Below are positions 1 through 9,384 of a DNA stretch of 64,000 nucleotides, piece after piece (the stretch's first letter is position 1; every line of letters begins with the position of its first letter). The DNA is from Pseudothermotoga elfii DSM 9442 = NBRC 107921 (GTDB lineage: Bacteria; Thermotogota; Thermotogae; Thermotogales; DSM-5069). Below the pieces are notes generated by a model. That model had not been told where the DNA came from and did no database searches. It saw only the letters and a program-made list of their open reading frames with translations. The position numbers and the translations under genes are program-made. Location of the stretch: the NCBI RefSeq assembly GCF_000504085.1, contig NC_022792.1, forward strand, positions 1,072,001-1,136,000. The letters are read 5' to 3'.

Positions 1-874
1 TACTAAAGCGGCTCAGCAAGGTGATGTTGTCTTCGCGGTTGGGTTTATGATGACTGATGCACTTTTCAAGGTTGCAAAGCAATTCCCGGAGACGTATTTC
101 GTCGGAATTGATATTACTCCACCCGAGGGACAGGATTTACCAAATGTTGTTTGTTACATCTTCAAAGAAGAGCAAGCGGGGTTTTATGCTGGTTACATTG
201 CTGCGGCCATGACATCAACCGGCAAGATTGGCTTTGTTGGAGGTATCCCAATACCGCCAGTTGAAAGGTTTAGATATGGATTCGAAGCTGGAGCAAAAAC
301 TTATTCAACACTTCATAAGAAAAAAGTGGATGTTCTGAAAGGTTACACGAATGATTTTGAAGATCCTAAAAAAGGAAAGGATCTCACACTTGCACAGTAT
401 GCTCAGGGAGCCGACATAGTTTTTCTTGCAGCTGGTGCCTGCGGCAATGGTGGCATAGAAGCAGCGAAAGAGAAAATGACAGCACTTGTAGGATCTGACA
501 AACTTGTAGATATAATTGATTACTATGCAAAGAATAAAAAAGGATATTTTGCAATAGGTGTGGATGTTGACCAGGATTACATGGCACCAGGCGTCGTTCT
601 ATGCAGCGCCACAAAAGGAATATCCTCTGCCGCTTATTATGGTGTCAAAGCTGCCTGGGAAGGAACTTTTGAGGGAGGTTTAAAAGTTCTTGGTGTTAAA
701 GAAAATGGTGCTGGTGTTAGCCCGATGAAATACACCAAAGGTATGGTTGCAAATTCTGTGATCGCTGAACTTGAATATCTAACAAAGCTTATCAAAGATG
801 GAAAGATAATCATTCCAGATACGGAGGATGCTTTGAAAGCTTTTCAGGTTCCTGAGATAACATTTCCATTTTGA
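1..874 (+). CDS. Bmp/PnrA-family nucleoside-binding lipoprotein of an ABC importer (5' end outside window)
   Basis: The reading frame is open from base 2 and runs to a TGA at 872-874, so the gene starts before the window and its signal peptide and N-terminal lobe are not visible. The visible part has the Bmp (PnrA-like) basic membrane protein pattern: the FVGIDITPPEGQD stretch, YIFKEEQAGFYAGYIAA, GKIGFVGGIPIPPVERF and a late AIGVDVDQDYMAPG. Family members are extracytoplasmic receptors, mostly for purine nucleosides. The three genes that follow are the matching ATPase and two permeases, which supports a nucleoside importer. The exact ligand cannot be read from sequence. Confidence 0.88.
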   Translation, partial: TKAAQQGDVVFAVGFMMTDALFKVAKQFPETYFVGIDITPPEGQDLPNVVCYIFKEEQAGFYAGYIAAAMTSTGKIGFVGGIPIPPVERFRYGFEAGAKTYSTLHKKKVDVLKGYTNDFEDPKKGKDLTLAQYAQGADIVFLAAGACGNGGIEAAKEKMTALVGSDKLVDIIDYYAKNKKGYFAIGVDVDQDYMAPGVVLCSATKGISSAAYYGVKAAWEGTFEGGLKVLGVKENGAGVSPMKYTKGMVANSVIAELEYLTKLIKDGKIIIPDTEDALKAFQVPEITFPF

Positions 875-879
875 TACTT

Positions 880-903
880 AAAGGGGGCAAGATTGCCCCC
901 TTT
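880..903 (+). terminator. GC-rich hairpin between receptor gene and transporter genes
   Basis: Perfect inverted repeat AAAGGGGGCAA / TTGCCCCCTTT just after the receptor stop codon, followed by GAGCTTTT rather than a long T run. It probably acts as a partial terminator or as a 3' end that protects the receptor mRNA, letting the receptor be made in excess of the membrane proteins. The role is inferred; the dyad is seen directly. Confidence 0.6.
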
Positions 904-923
904 GAGCTTTTGGAGGTTAGATT

Positions 924-2447
924 GTGGAAAAAGCTGTTGAAATGATAGAGATTGTCAAGCAATTTCCTGGTGTTCTTGCCAATGATCATGTGAATCTCAC
1001 TGTAATGAAGGGTGAGATTCATGCAATTGTCGGGGAGAATGGTGCAGGAAAAACAACCCTGATGAACCAGCTGTATGGTTTACTGAGGCCAGATTCCGGA
1101 CAGATAAAAATCTTCGGGAAAACAGTTTCTTTTAAAGGACCTCGAGATGCAATAGCAATAGGAATAGGAATGGTTCATCAACATTTTATGCTTGTCAACA
1201 ATTTAACAGTTGCTGAAAATGTGGTGCTTGGTTCTGAAACCACACGTGGTATACTGTTCGACTTAAAGAGAGCGCAAAAGGAAGTTGATCAACTATCACG
1301 TTCTTATGGTTTGATAGTTGACCCAACTGCAAAGATAGAAGATCTTCCTGTAGGAATGCAACAGAGGGTAGAAATAATCAAGACACTTTACCGTGGAGCA
1401 GAAATCCTGATACTTGATGAACCCACAGCTGTTCTTACTCCCCAAGAAACTGAGGAACTTTTTAATATATTGAGAAGGCTTCGAGAAAATGGGAAAACCA
1501 TTGTTTTTATTTCACATAAATTGAATGAAGTAATGGAAATAAGCGATAGAATAACTGTAATGAGGCAAGGGCGGGTAACAGGAGTTCTAAACAAAAACGA
1601 AACAAATGCAAGGGAAATAGCCCGTTTGATGGTTGGTAGGGATATAGTTTTCACTGTTCAAAAGCCGCCAGCGAAACCATCAGATGTCGTGCTTAGGGTC
1701 GAAAATCTCTGGGTAAAGGATTACAGAAAACTTGATGCTGTCAAGGGCATTAGTTTCGAAGTTAGAGGCGGAGAAATTTATGGGATAGCAGGCGTGGCGG
1801 GGAATGGCCAGACAGAGCTTGTAGAAGCACTAACTGGTTTGAGAAAACCAGAAAGAGGGAGAATTTTTCTTCTTGGCGAAGATGTTACAGGAAAAACAGT
1901 AAAGGACCTCAGAGAAAGTGGCATGGCTCATATTCCAGAGGACAGGCACAGGTATGGATTGGTACTTCAATATCCTGCCTATTACAATATGATACTTGGC
2001 AGACATTACAAGCCTCCTTTTGCAAAAAGTGATTTTCTGAACCTTAAAGAAATACAGAGTTTTTCAAGAAGAGTTTTCTCGCAATTCGATATCAGACCAA
2101 ACAATATAAAAATGGCCGGTATGAACTTTTCTGGTGGGAATCAACAAAAATTGGTAGTAGCCAGAGAAATGAGCGCTAAGCCTAAAATTATAGTAGTTTC
2201 ACAACCAACACGCGGACTGGATGTGGGTGCGATAGAATTTATCCACAAAGCGCTTGTAGAGTTGAGAGATACAGGAGTCGCAATATTGCTTATTTCGATG
2301 GAACTCGATGAAATTATGTCCCTCAGTGATAGAATAGCGGTCATGTACGCTGGTCAGATAATGGGTGAAGTGCGTCCCGAAGAAGTAACTATTGAAGAAA
2401 TTGGATTGATGATGGCAGGACACAAATTTGAAGAAATCAGGAGGTAA
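924..2447 (+). CDS. Double-domain ABC transporter ATPase, nucleoside/simple-sugar type
   Basis: 507 aa from a GTG start, with GGAGG at 912-916. Two ABC domains lie in tandem, as in the RbsA/NupA group. Domain 1 has Walker A GENGAGKTT at residues 37-45, a signature-like LPVGMQQR and Walker B LILDEPTAVL. Domain 2 has a degenerate Walker A (GVAGNGQTE) and a better signature, FSGGNQQK. This one-active, one-degenerate layout is normal for the group. It energises import through the two permeases that follow. Its stop codon overlaps the ribosome site of the next gene, so the genes are translationally linked. Confidence 0.9.
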   Translation: MEKAVEMIEIVKQFPGVLANDHVNLTVMKGEIHAIVGENGAGKTTLMNQLYGLLRPDSGQIKIFGKTVSFKGPRDAIAIGIGMVHQHFMLVNNLTVAENVVLGSETTRGILFDLKRAQKEVDQLSRSYGLIVDPTAKIEDLPVGMQQRVEIIKTLYRGAEILILDEPTAVLTPQETEELFNILRRLRENGKTIVFISHKLNEVMEISDRITVMRQGRVTGVLNKNETNAREIARLMVGRDIVFTVQKPPAKPSDVVLRVENLWVKDYRKLDAVKGISFEVRGGEIYGIAGVAGNGQTELVEALTGLRKPERGRIFLLGEDVTGKTVKDLRESGMAHIPEDRHRYGLVLQYPAYYNMILGRHYKPPFAKSDFLNLKEIQSFSRRVFSQFDIRPNNIKMAGMNFSGGNQQKLVVAREMSAKPKIIVVSQPTRGLDVGAIEFIHKALVELRDTGVAILLISMELDEIMSLSDRIAVMYAGQIMGEVRPEEVTIEEIGLMMAGHKFEEIRR

Positions 2448-2452
2448 GAAAA

Positions 2453-3493
2453 TTGAACAGTAAAGTTTGGGCTTTCATCGTACCAGCGGTTTCAGTGTTA
2501 ATAGCGCTATTGATATCATCTGTCATCATAATGTTAATAGGTCAAAATCCGATAACTGCATATGCTGCCCTTTTCAAAGGAGCATTTGGATCAAAACTGG
2601 CAATAGCTTCAACAATTGTTAAAACTACTCCGTTAATTTTGACTGGGTTGGCAGTTGGATTTGGATTCAGGGCAGGCTTGTTCAACATAGGAGCGGAAGG
2701 TCAAATGATTGTAGGAGCGATGATAGCAACAGCATTTGCAATAAATATAAGCTGGATGCCGGCAGTCTTTGCAATTCCATTGACAATGATAGTTGGTATG
2801 CTTGCAGGAGCAGGATATGCTGCAATAGCTGGCATTTTGAAAGCAAAGACAGGCGCTCATGAGGTTGTGACGACAATCATGCTAAATTGGATAGCTGAAT
2901 ATTTGTCAACTTATGTTGTCACTGTACCGATGGGTGTTGGACTGGGAACACCCAAAAGCCCGGAAATAGCCAACTCAGCCAAATTACCTCCAATTATGAC
3001 TGTTCAGGCTACAGAATTGACTTCTGGAATAATTGTGGCTGTCTTGGCAGCAATAGTTATGTATATAGTACTTGAGAAGACAACAAAAGGATATGAATTG
3101 AAAGCTACCGGTTTCAATATCTATGCTGCCGAGTATGGAGGAATAAGCATATCACGGAATATCGTGCTTGCCATGGCAATTAGTGGAGCTCTATCTGGTT
3201 TGGCTGGAACACTTGAAGTTATGGGGGTTCATCACAGATTTCTTGGTACCCTGTCTGGTGGGAAGGGATTTGATGGTATCTCGATCGCACTTATTGGGCA
3301 AAATAATCCTATTGGTATCGTCTTTGCAGCACTTCTTATGGGATCGTTAAGAACAGGATCAAATGAGATGCAGTTTGTCGGGGTACCCAAGCACATCATT
3401 CTCATTGTGCAGGCCATAGTTATATTTCTTGTAGCTGCTGATAGAATTGTCAGAACGATTCTTATTAGAAAAAAGAAGGTGATGTCACAGTGA
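2453..3493 (+). CDS. ABC importer permease, nucleoside type (first subunit)
   Basis: 346 aa from a TTG start; AGGAGG sits at the end of the upstream gene, about 8 bases away. The protein is strongly hydrophobic with roughly eight to ten membrane segments. It has the BPD_transp_2 pattern shared by the RbsC/LivHM/NupB permeases, including GFRAGLFNIGAEGQM and a later SGALSGLAGTLEVMG. It pairs with the next permease to form the channel of the nucleoside importer. Its stop overlaps the next GTG start by four bases (GTGA). Confidence 0.88.
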   Translation: MNSKVWAFIVPAVSVLIALLISSVIIMLIGQNPITAYAALFKGAFGSKLAIASTIVKTTPLILTGLAVGFGFRAGLFNIGAEGQMIVGAMIATAFAINISWMPAVFAIPLTMIVGMLAGAGYAAIAGILKAKTGAHEVVTTIMLNWIAEYLSTYVVTVPMGVGLGTPKSPEIANSAKLPPIMTVQATELTSGIIVAVLAAIVMYIVLEKTTKGYELKATGFNIYAAEYGGISISRNIVLAMAISGALSGLAGTLEVMGVHHRFLGTLSGGKGFDGISIALIGQNNPIGIVFAALLMGSLRTGSNEMQFVGVPKHIILIVQAIVIFLVAADRIVRTILIRKKKVMSQ

Positions 3494-4443
3494 GGATCTT
3501 TCAAGCACTCGTTGATATATTTGCTAATCCAGCATTTTATAAACTTACTTTGACAGCTGCAACGCCATTTATTTTTGCATCGCTTGGTGGGGTTTTCAGC
3601 GAAATAACAGGTGTTGTTAATATAGCTTTAGAGGGCATTATGCTTATGGGAGCATTTGTATCTGTGGTTTTTACTTATCTTACGGGTAATGCTTGGCTAG
3701 GAGTGTTATTTGCGGTGATTGTTGGATTGGGTATGGCCTGGCTACATGCCTGGGCAAGCATTAAATGGAGAGGCAATCAAATCGTTTCCGGTACGGCTTT
3801 AATACTTCTGGCTCAAGGCGTAACTGGTTTTCTTATGGAACCAATTTTCGGTAGGCCAGGCCAAACAGATATAGTTGGTAAAATCCAGGAACTTCGCATA
3901 CCGTTGTTTATGAAAAATGATTTTCTGGCCCGATCGATCGGAGAGCTCAGTCCCATGATATATATGGCTTTTGGTTGCGTTGCCCTGGCATGGTTTTTGA
4001 TATATAAAACTAAATTAGGATTGAGAATGAGGGCAGTTGGAGAAAATCCCGAAGCGGCTGATACGCTTGGAGTAAATGTTTATCTGATAAGGTACTTTGG
4101 TGTGCTTATGAGCGGTGTTATGGCAGCCCTTGGTGGGGCATTTTTAAGTGTGGGAGAAGTAGGTAATTTCAGAGAATTAATGACCGGCGGAAGAGGATTC
4201 ATAGCACTTGCCGCTATGATTCTTGGCAACTGGAATCCTATTGGAGCAATGTGGGCAAGTTTGTTGTTTGGTTTTTCTGAAGCATTTGCCAATCAGCTTC
4301 AAAGTAGCCCGTTACTTCATGTTGCTTCCTCAACTAAACCATTGTTTAATATGTTTCCTTTCATTGTGACACTGATAGTTATTGCTGGATTTATAGGTAG
4401 AACACGTTCTCCAGCAGCAGATGGGGTACCTTATGAAAAGTGA
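3490..4443 (+). CDS. ABC importer permease, nucleoside type (second subunit)
   Basis: 317 aa, GTG start overlapping the preceding stop by four bases. Hydrophobic throughout, with the NupC-type signatures GVFSEITGVVNIALEGIM near the N-terminus, RAVGENPEAADTLGVNV mid-protein and GGAFLSVGEVGNF later. It is the heterodimer partner of the upstream permease. It ends the four-gene importer set; the next gene is unrelated in sequence. Confidence 0.88.
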   Translation: MRIFQALVDIFANPAFYKLTLTAATPFIFASLGGVFSEITGVVNIALEGIMLMGAFVSVVFTYLTGNAWLGVLFAVIVGLGMAWLHAWASIKWRGNQIVSGTALILLAQGVTGFLMEPIFGRPGQTDIVGKIQELRIPLFMKNDFLARSIGELSPMIYMAFGCVALAWFLIYKTKLGLRMRAVGENPEAADTLGVNVYLIRYFGVLMSGVMAALGGAFLSVGEVGNFRELMTGGRGFIALAAMILGNWNPIGAMWASLLFGFSEAFANQLQSSPLLHVASSTKPLFNMFPFIVTLIVIAGFIGRTRSPAADGVPYEK

Positions 4444-4452
4444 GGTGTTTTT

Positions 4453-5010
4453 GTGAGGACAATTTTGGTAATTTTGATGATTTCTATACCATCTTTTCTC
4501 TTTGCAACCTCCTGGATAATTGGTGGAGGAATGGTATTTGGGGATTTGAGTGGATGGAATTTATCAACAGGACTTGTAGATAATTCGTATTCAGTTGAAG
4601 CTGGGCTGAATTTCGACATAGGTAAAACAATAGAAGGTTCTTCTGTTAATCTTTACAATTTCGAATTTCTCGCTAAAATACCGCTTTACAGGATAGATGG
4701 TTTTCAGTTAGGACCATCTGTGGCTCTGAAGTATGGAAATTATCCGATTGATCAATCTTCCACAGATACAACAATAAAATCTGGCTTTTCGGCAGGTTTT
4801 TATGGATCATATCGTCTGGAAAATTTACTTTTTGACTTTGGATTTCTCTATCCTGTGATTGATGAATTTGATTTTGTTCATTCTCTATATGCATCCGTTA
4901 AATTTTTCGTCAACCCTCCGGAAAAAGGATTCATAGATCAATTGTTTATTGGGTGTGACTTCCTCATGGGGAGAATTCGCATCATGGTTGGTTTGATTGA
5001 ACCTTTTTAA
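4453..5010 (+). CDS. Exported protein, possible small outer-membrane beta-barrel
   Basis: 185 aa from a GTG start with AGGTG upstream. An N-terminal signal peptide is clear (RTILVILMISIPSFLFA, then TSW). The rest is rich in Gly, Tyr, Phe and alternating polar/hydrophobic residues, and the last residue is Phe after an amphipathic strand (RIRIMVGLIEPF), as in many outer-membrane barrels. I do not recognise the family. It lies ten bases after the nucleoside permease, so it may be co-transcribed with it. Its 3' end overlaps the convergent FtsA-like gene by 29 bases. Confidence 0.6.
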   Translation: MRTILVILMISIPSFLFATSWIIGGGMVFGDLSGWNLSTGLVDNSYSVEAGLNFDIGKTIEGSSVNLYNFEFLAKIPLYRIDGFQLGPSVALKYGNYPIDQSSTDTTIKSGFSAGFYGSYRLENLLFDFGFLYPVIDEFDFVHSLYASVKFFVNPPEKGFIDQLFIGCDFLMGRIRIMVGLIEPF

Positions 5011-7048
5011 TAATTTCAAATTTGATTTCATCACCGTCTTTTAATTCGTCTACGAATGATGCTGGCTTTCCATTGAGAAAAATCTTATAATCTTTGAATT
5101 CATCAATATTCAGCTGAATTTCAGCCAGAGCATCTGCCACTATTGGTTGCCAGTATATCTGTTCTATTTGCATGCCGTCTTGTAATTCTTTATCGCGGCT
5201 TGTATATTCACCGTTCACTTTTACAGCATCGTTTTTTGGTTTCAACTTAATTGTTTTGCCGTTGAAAATTATCTCGAAAATCTTATCTTGCTTATGAAGA
5301 ATATCGTCAATCTTTACTTTGCGGCCTTCGAAAATATATCGTTGCTCTTTATCGTTTTCTACAAAATTAACGAGATTCAGAACCATTTTCTTAACAGATC
5401 TCGTCTCATTGTTTAAAGTGTAACTCACATAGCCTATTTTTTCTTCCACGATTTTTCTTATTTCATCAATATTTATATCTTTTACAACGATTTTGTCACC
5501 GTCGAGAATTTGATAATTTAGATCTTCCATTAATTTTCCATTGACGAGGACTTGGGGATAAATTTTCATAAAATCTTTCCCGTTTATTTCTATGTTGATT
5601 TCCTTGACAAAGTCCAGAATTTTTGGCGTATATACCTCTTCTTCAGGTTTAGCAAGTATTTCTATTTCATCCCCATTTCTAACTGTCTGGTGAAATGCCG
5701 CTTCTGAACCGTTCAGGATAATTTTTTTGCCTCCGATAATTTTTCCCGGAATCACTCTGGTTTCGCCATTCAGTTCGAACACCAGAGCTGGTAAAGGTTT
5801 GCCCAGCAATTCAGAAAGCTTGAATCCTTTCTGTGTTAATATCTGTAAAATTGTCTGAGTTTGCCCCAGCTTTAGCAGTCTGACTTTCTCACCGTTTATT
5901 TTGACAACATCATATATACTTCCTGAAGCGCTGACACTGCTGTAGGCGATACCCGCTAAGGTTACGTACTCACTCCCGATAAAGTTATCTTTTGTGCTTT
6001 TGACGCAATTTAAATTCTCAACAGTTTTTAATGTAATGTACTCCTCAGGTAAATTCAACGCTTCTGATAGTTTTTTGCGAAAAACGCTGAGTTTTGCTCC
6101 CCCACCCACGAGAAATACCACGCTTGGTTTTCCGAGATTTAATTTTTCAATTCGCTCTGCGATACTTTTTGAAATCGTTTCAACCACAGGGTTTACAACG
6201 TCGAGAATTGATGACCTATCGATAGAAATTTTTCTACCTGTTACATCAACGGCTTCTATTGTTTCCTGCTTATCAATTCTACGTTTAACCTGTTCTGTTG
6301 TAAGGAAGTCAAGCAAATAATGTTGAGCGATGGCTTCCGTTATCTCATCTCCTGCCATGGGCACCATATCGTATCCAACAATTGTGCCCGCTTTAGAAAT
6401 AGCTATATCACTTGTTCCAGCACCAACGTCTATCAGGGCTATGTTGAGGAGTCTGATATCTTCCGGGACAGATATCTGCAATGCTGCCATGGGTTCTAAG
6501 GTCAAAAATGAAGGTTTCAATCCTGCCTTGTGTAAAGCTGATATCATGGCATCTACAACCTGAACAGGTAGAAGTGCTACAACTGCCCGAACATAAAGCT
6601 TCCTTCCTTTATGCCCAGCCGGGTTTTTTATCCAAAAATCATCAAGACGATATTCCATTACAGAATATCCTACGCAATGGAGTTCTGTTCCGGTTTCGTC
6701 GCTTACTGGAGCTTTTGCTACTGCACCAGATTCAAGTTGTCTGATAATTTCTTCGTCTATTGTTTTGTTTGGAATTTCTATTTCATTTTCAACAACTACT
6801 GTTTTTAAAAATCTTCCCGCAACTGCAACCGCGACTTCTTTGAGTTCAATTTCATTCCTTCTCTCTAAACGATCTCTGACAATTTCTATAGTTTTTGCAA
6901 CATTTTTTATGTCATGTATTTGACCATCAAGCATGCTTCGGGTCGAATGTTCTACCACATCAAAATCAACAACATTCAAAATATCGTCTTGAAAATATCC
7001 TATTAGCCCGGCTACTTTCCTGGTTCCAACATCCAGGGCAAATATCAA
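4982..7048 (-). CDS. Long FtsA-like (actin-fold) protein with repeated C-terminal NG...DGD modules
   Basis: 688 aa, TTG start preceded by GGAGGTGTAAGG. Residues 1-370 are an FtsA/PilM-type actin fold: DVGTRKVAG at 6-14 (phosphate 1), ALIDVGAGTSDIA at 204-216 (phosphate 2) and FLVGGGAKL at 312-320 (adenosine). The C-terminal 310 residues are not in classical FtsA. They contain at least four short modules with an NG turn followed by a DGD-like turn (near 426-462, 502-521, 611-628 and 658-676), suggestive of small beta-grasp-like domains. A true FtsA is encoded nearby at 13351, so this is a second, divergent paralogue. It starts two bases after mutS2 ends and is the last gene of the long minus-strand series. 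Confidence 0.72.
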   Translation of the reverse strand: MIFALDVGTRKVAGLIGYFQDDILNVVDFDVVEHSTRSMLDGQIHDIKNVAKTIEIVRDRLERRNEIELKEVAVAVAGRFLKTVVVENEIEIPNKTIDEEIIRQLESGAVAKAPVSDETGTELHCVGYSVMEYRLDDFWIKNPAGHKGRKLYVRAVVALLPVQVVDAMISALHKAGLKPSFLTLEPMAALQISVPEDIRLLNIALIDVGAGTSDIAISKAGTIVGYDMVPMAGDEITEAIAQHYLLDFLTTEQVKRRIDKQETIEAVDVTGRKISIDRSSILDVVNPVVETISKSIAERIEKLNLGKPSVVFLVGGGAKLSVFRKKLSEALNLPEEYITLKTVENLNCVKSTKDNFIGSEYVTLAGIAYSSVSASGSIYDVVKINGEKVRLLKLGQTQTILQILTQKGFKLSELLGKPLPALVFELNGETRVIPGKIIGGKKIILNGSEAAFHQTVRNGDEIEILAKPEEEVYTPKILDFVKEINIEINGKDFMKIYPQVLVNGKLMEDLNYQILDGDKIVVKDINIDEIRKIVEEKIGYVSYTLNNETRSVKKMVLNLVNFVENDKEQRYIFEGRKVKIDDILHKQDKIFEIIFNGKTIKLKPKNDAVKVNGEYTSRDKELQDGMQIEQIYWQPIVADALAEIQLNIDEFKDYKIFLNGKPASFVDELKDGDEIKFEIIKKVQSNQP

Positions 7049-7050
7049 CC

Positions 7051-9363
7051 TTACACCTCCACAACAGTTACTCCAGTACCGCCTTCGCTCGGGGTACCGA
7101 ATCTGTACTTCTTAACCCTTCCATCTCGCCTGAGCACTTCCCATATTCCTACTGCTAATCTCCCTGTCCCTTTTCCATGAATCACGTACCCTACCTTAAA
7201 TTCAGATAGAACCAGCTTGTCTATGAAATCCTCTACCAGAGGTTCTGCTTCTTCAACAGTCAGACCTCTTACATCTATTTCTGGTTTGCTCAGGGGGTTG
7301 TAATAAGAAAAAACAGGATGGGGATTTGATGAATCTTTGAGTTTTTCAGGAGGTATTTTAACAAGTGACGATGAATATGCCTCAATTTTTATGCCAGAAA
7401 AATCAACTACGAACTTTTCGCCTCTCATTCCAACAACTTTACCAATAGCTCCTCCATTTTTCAATTGAACAGTATCTCCTGTTGTTATATTTTCTGAGAG
7501 AGCTGTTTCCCCAAGCATTTCCATTTTTCTGATTGTTCTTGACTGCCTTTCAAAGATTTTTGACGCATTCCTGAGTGCTTCAAGATCTCTATCGCGCTTT
7601 CTCACATTACTTATTGCCTCGTCAATTTGCTTTTTCATTTCCTTTATATAGTTGTACATATTTTTCAATTCTTCGTCAAGTTCTTCAACTCTTCCTTTTT
7701 TGAGCCTTTCATATTTTTTCTTGTATTCTTCTTTAATTTTCTTGAGTTCTTCCTGTTCTTCCTCAAGAGCTCTGATTTTCTCCTGGAGAATAATACTTTG
7801 CTTTTGATATTTTTCGATAGCTTTCTCAATATTCATGTAATCTTCGCCCATCAAACGGCGGGCGTTTTCAAGAATAGTTTCATCAACTCCCAGCTTTCTC
7901 GCAATCTCAAATGCATGCGAGGCACCTGGAACTCCCATCAGAACGCGGTATGTTGGTTTCAGTGTTTCTGGATCAAATTCAACTGAAGCACTGACAAAGT
8001 TATCATCATTGGCAGCATAAACTTTCACCGGTGTCAGATGAGTTGTTGCGATGAATTTGCAGCCTGATTGTTTAAGTTTATCCATTATTGCCAGGGCTAA
8101 TGCCGCGCCCTCCATTGGATCAGTTCCTGACCCAAGCTCGTCAAGCAGCACCAGCGTTGTTTGATCTGCTATACTCAGCGCTCTGGCTATATTTGCCATA
8201 TGAGATGAAAAAGTACTCAGGTTCTGTTGAATATCCTGTTCATCGCCAACATCTATTACAATTTTTGAAAAACCCGGCAATTTTGAGTTTTTGTCGCAGG
8301 TCAGAGGAAATCCAGCCATCATCATACTGCAGAACAAACCAACGGTTTTCAGTGTCACTGTTTTCCCGCCCGTATTTGGTCCAGTAATCACAAGACCACA
8401 TTTATCTTTTGCGAGTTCTACGTCAATAGCAACAACTTTTTGTGGATCTATAAGTGGATGCCTTGCAGAAATGAGCTTGATCACACCTTCCTGTGAGGGA
8501 TAGATGACATGTGCATTGTATTTAAGAGCAAACACAGCTCTTGCGTACAATGAATCTATGTATGCAAGAGTTTGCAAATCAGATTTGATTTTACGCCAGT
8601 TGTCAAATAACCTCAAAGTCAGATCCCTTAATATTTTGTTGATTTCATCCTGCTCTTGGTCTCTAAGTTCTCTAATGTTATTGTTCAATGGAACAAATTG
8701 CTCTGGTTCAACAAAATATGTTACAGCTGTAGAGGAAACAGAATGCACTATTCCTTTGATTTGAGATTTATATGAAGCTTTAACAGGAAAGACATGCCTT
8801 CCATCTCTGATGGTTGCAACCGGCTCTTGCAAAAAATTCCTGTGAGAGTTAACGAAATTCTCAATTTCTTTGCGAATTTTCTTTGTAATTTTTTTCTGTT
8901 CGTCTCTTATTTCTTTTAGTTTTTCAGATGCGTTATCACGAACCCATCCGTTTTCATCTATACACTTGTGTATTTCTTCAACCATCTTTGTGTAATTACC
9001 GAGAGAACCACTCAGTTGTTTTGTTCGAAAATCATCAGCAAGATCAGATAAGTTCTTTTTGACGACCCCAATAATAGATAGCAAATCAGCCATTTTTAGC
9101 AATTCTTCAGAACCAAGGGTTTGCGCGCTTTCTATTTTTTCGAAAATATCATCCTGGTCTATCAATGTCAGATTTGATGGCAGAATATCATATTCACTTT
9201 TGACAATTTTTATAAACTCGTCAACTGCATTTAATTCATCATGAGGATTGTCTACTGGTTTGAAGCTTTCAAGTAGTTTTTTTCCACAATTGCTCAGCGC
9301 GAATTTTTTAACTATAGAGACAATTTTGTCGAAATCGAGTCGTTCAAGTGTATAAACCTCTAT
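7051..9363 (-). CDS. mutS2: MutS2 (endonuclease MutS2 / ribosome rescue-type Smr protein), probable ATA start
   Basis: The MutS2 ATPase core has Walker A GPNTGGKTVT and Walker B LVLLDELGSGTDP, then a long charged coiled coil. The C-terminal Smr domain has DVRG and HGKGTGRL. Family members act in recombination suppression and/or rescue of collided ribosomes. The first canonical start in frame is a TTG at 9165, which gives only 704 aa and drops the conserved N-terminus. Upstream in the same frame 66 more codons are open and read like MutS2 (TLERLDFDKIV, then ALSNCGKKLLESFKP), bounded by an in-frame TAA at 9367-9369. The only start-like codon there with good spacing is ATA at 9363, seven bases after GGAGGT, giving 770 aa, a normal MutS2 length. 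Confidence 0.88.
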   Translation of the reverse strand: MEVYTLERLDFDKIVSIVKKFALSNCGKKLLESFKPVDNPHDELNAVDEFIKIVKSEYDILPSNLTLIDQDDIFEKIESAQTLGSEELLKMADLLSIIGVVKKNLSDLADDFRTKQLSGSLGNYTKMVEEIHKCIDENGWVRDNASEKLKEIRDEQKKITKKIRKEIENFVNSHRNFLQEPVATIRDGRHVFPVKASYKSQIKGIVHSVSSTAVTYFVEPEQFVPLNNNIRELRDQEQDEINKILRDLTLRLFDNWRKIKSDLQTLAYIDSLYARAVFALKYNAHVIYPSQEGVIKLISARHPLIDPQKVVAIDVELAKDKCGLVITGPNTGGKTVTLKTVGLFCSMMMAGFPLTCDKNSKLPGFSKIVIDVGDEQDIQQNLSTFSSHMANIARALSIADQTTLVLLDELGSGTDPMEGAALALAIMDKLKQSGCKFIATTHLTPVKVYAANDDNFVSASVEFDPETLKPTYRVLMGVPGASHAFEIARKLGVDETILENARRLMGEDYMNIEKAIEKYQKQSIILQEKIRALEEEQEELKKIKEEYKKKYERLKKGRVEELDEELKNMYNYIKEMKKQIDEAISNVRKRDRDLEALRNASKIFERQSRTIRKMEMLGETALSENITTGDTVQLKNGGAIGKVVGMRGEKFVVDFSGIKIEAYSSSLVKIPPEKLKDSSNPHPVFSYYNPLSKPEIDVRGLTVEEAEPLVEDFIDKLVLSEFKVGYVIHGKGTGRLAVGIWEVLRRDGRVKKYRFGTPSEGGTGVTVVEV

Positions 9364-9384
9364 TTCTTACACCTCCATATGACC

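Noticed and set aside
4453..4619. Antisense ORFs opposite the small exported protein and elsewhere (for example 1388-1654, 12902-13159)
   Set aside because: They are complements of well-supported genes, without ribosome sites or family features.
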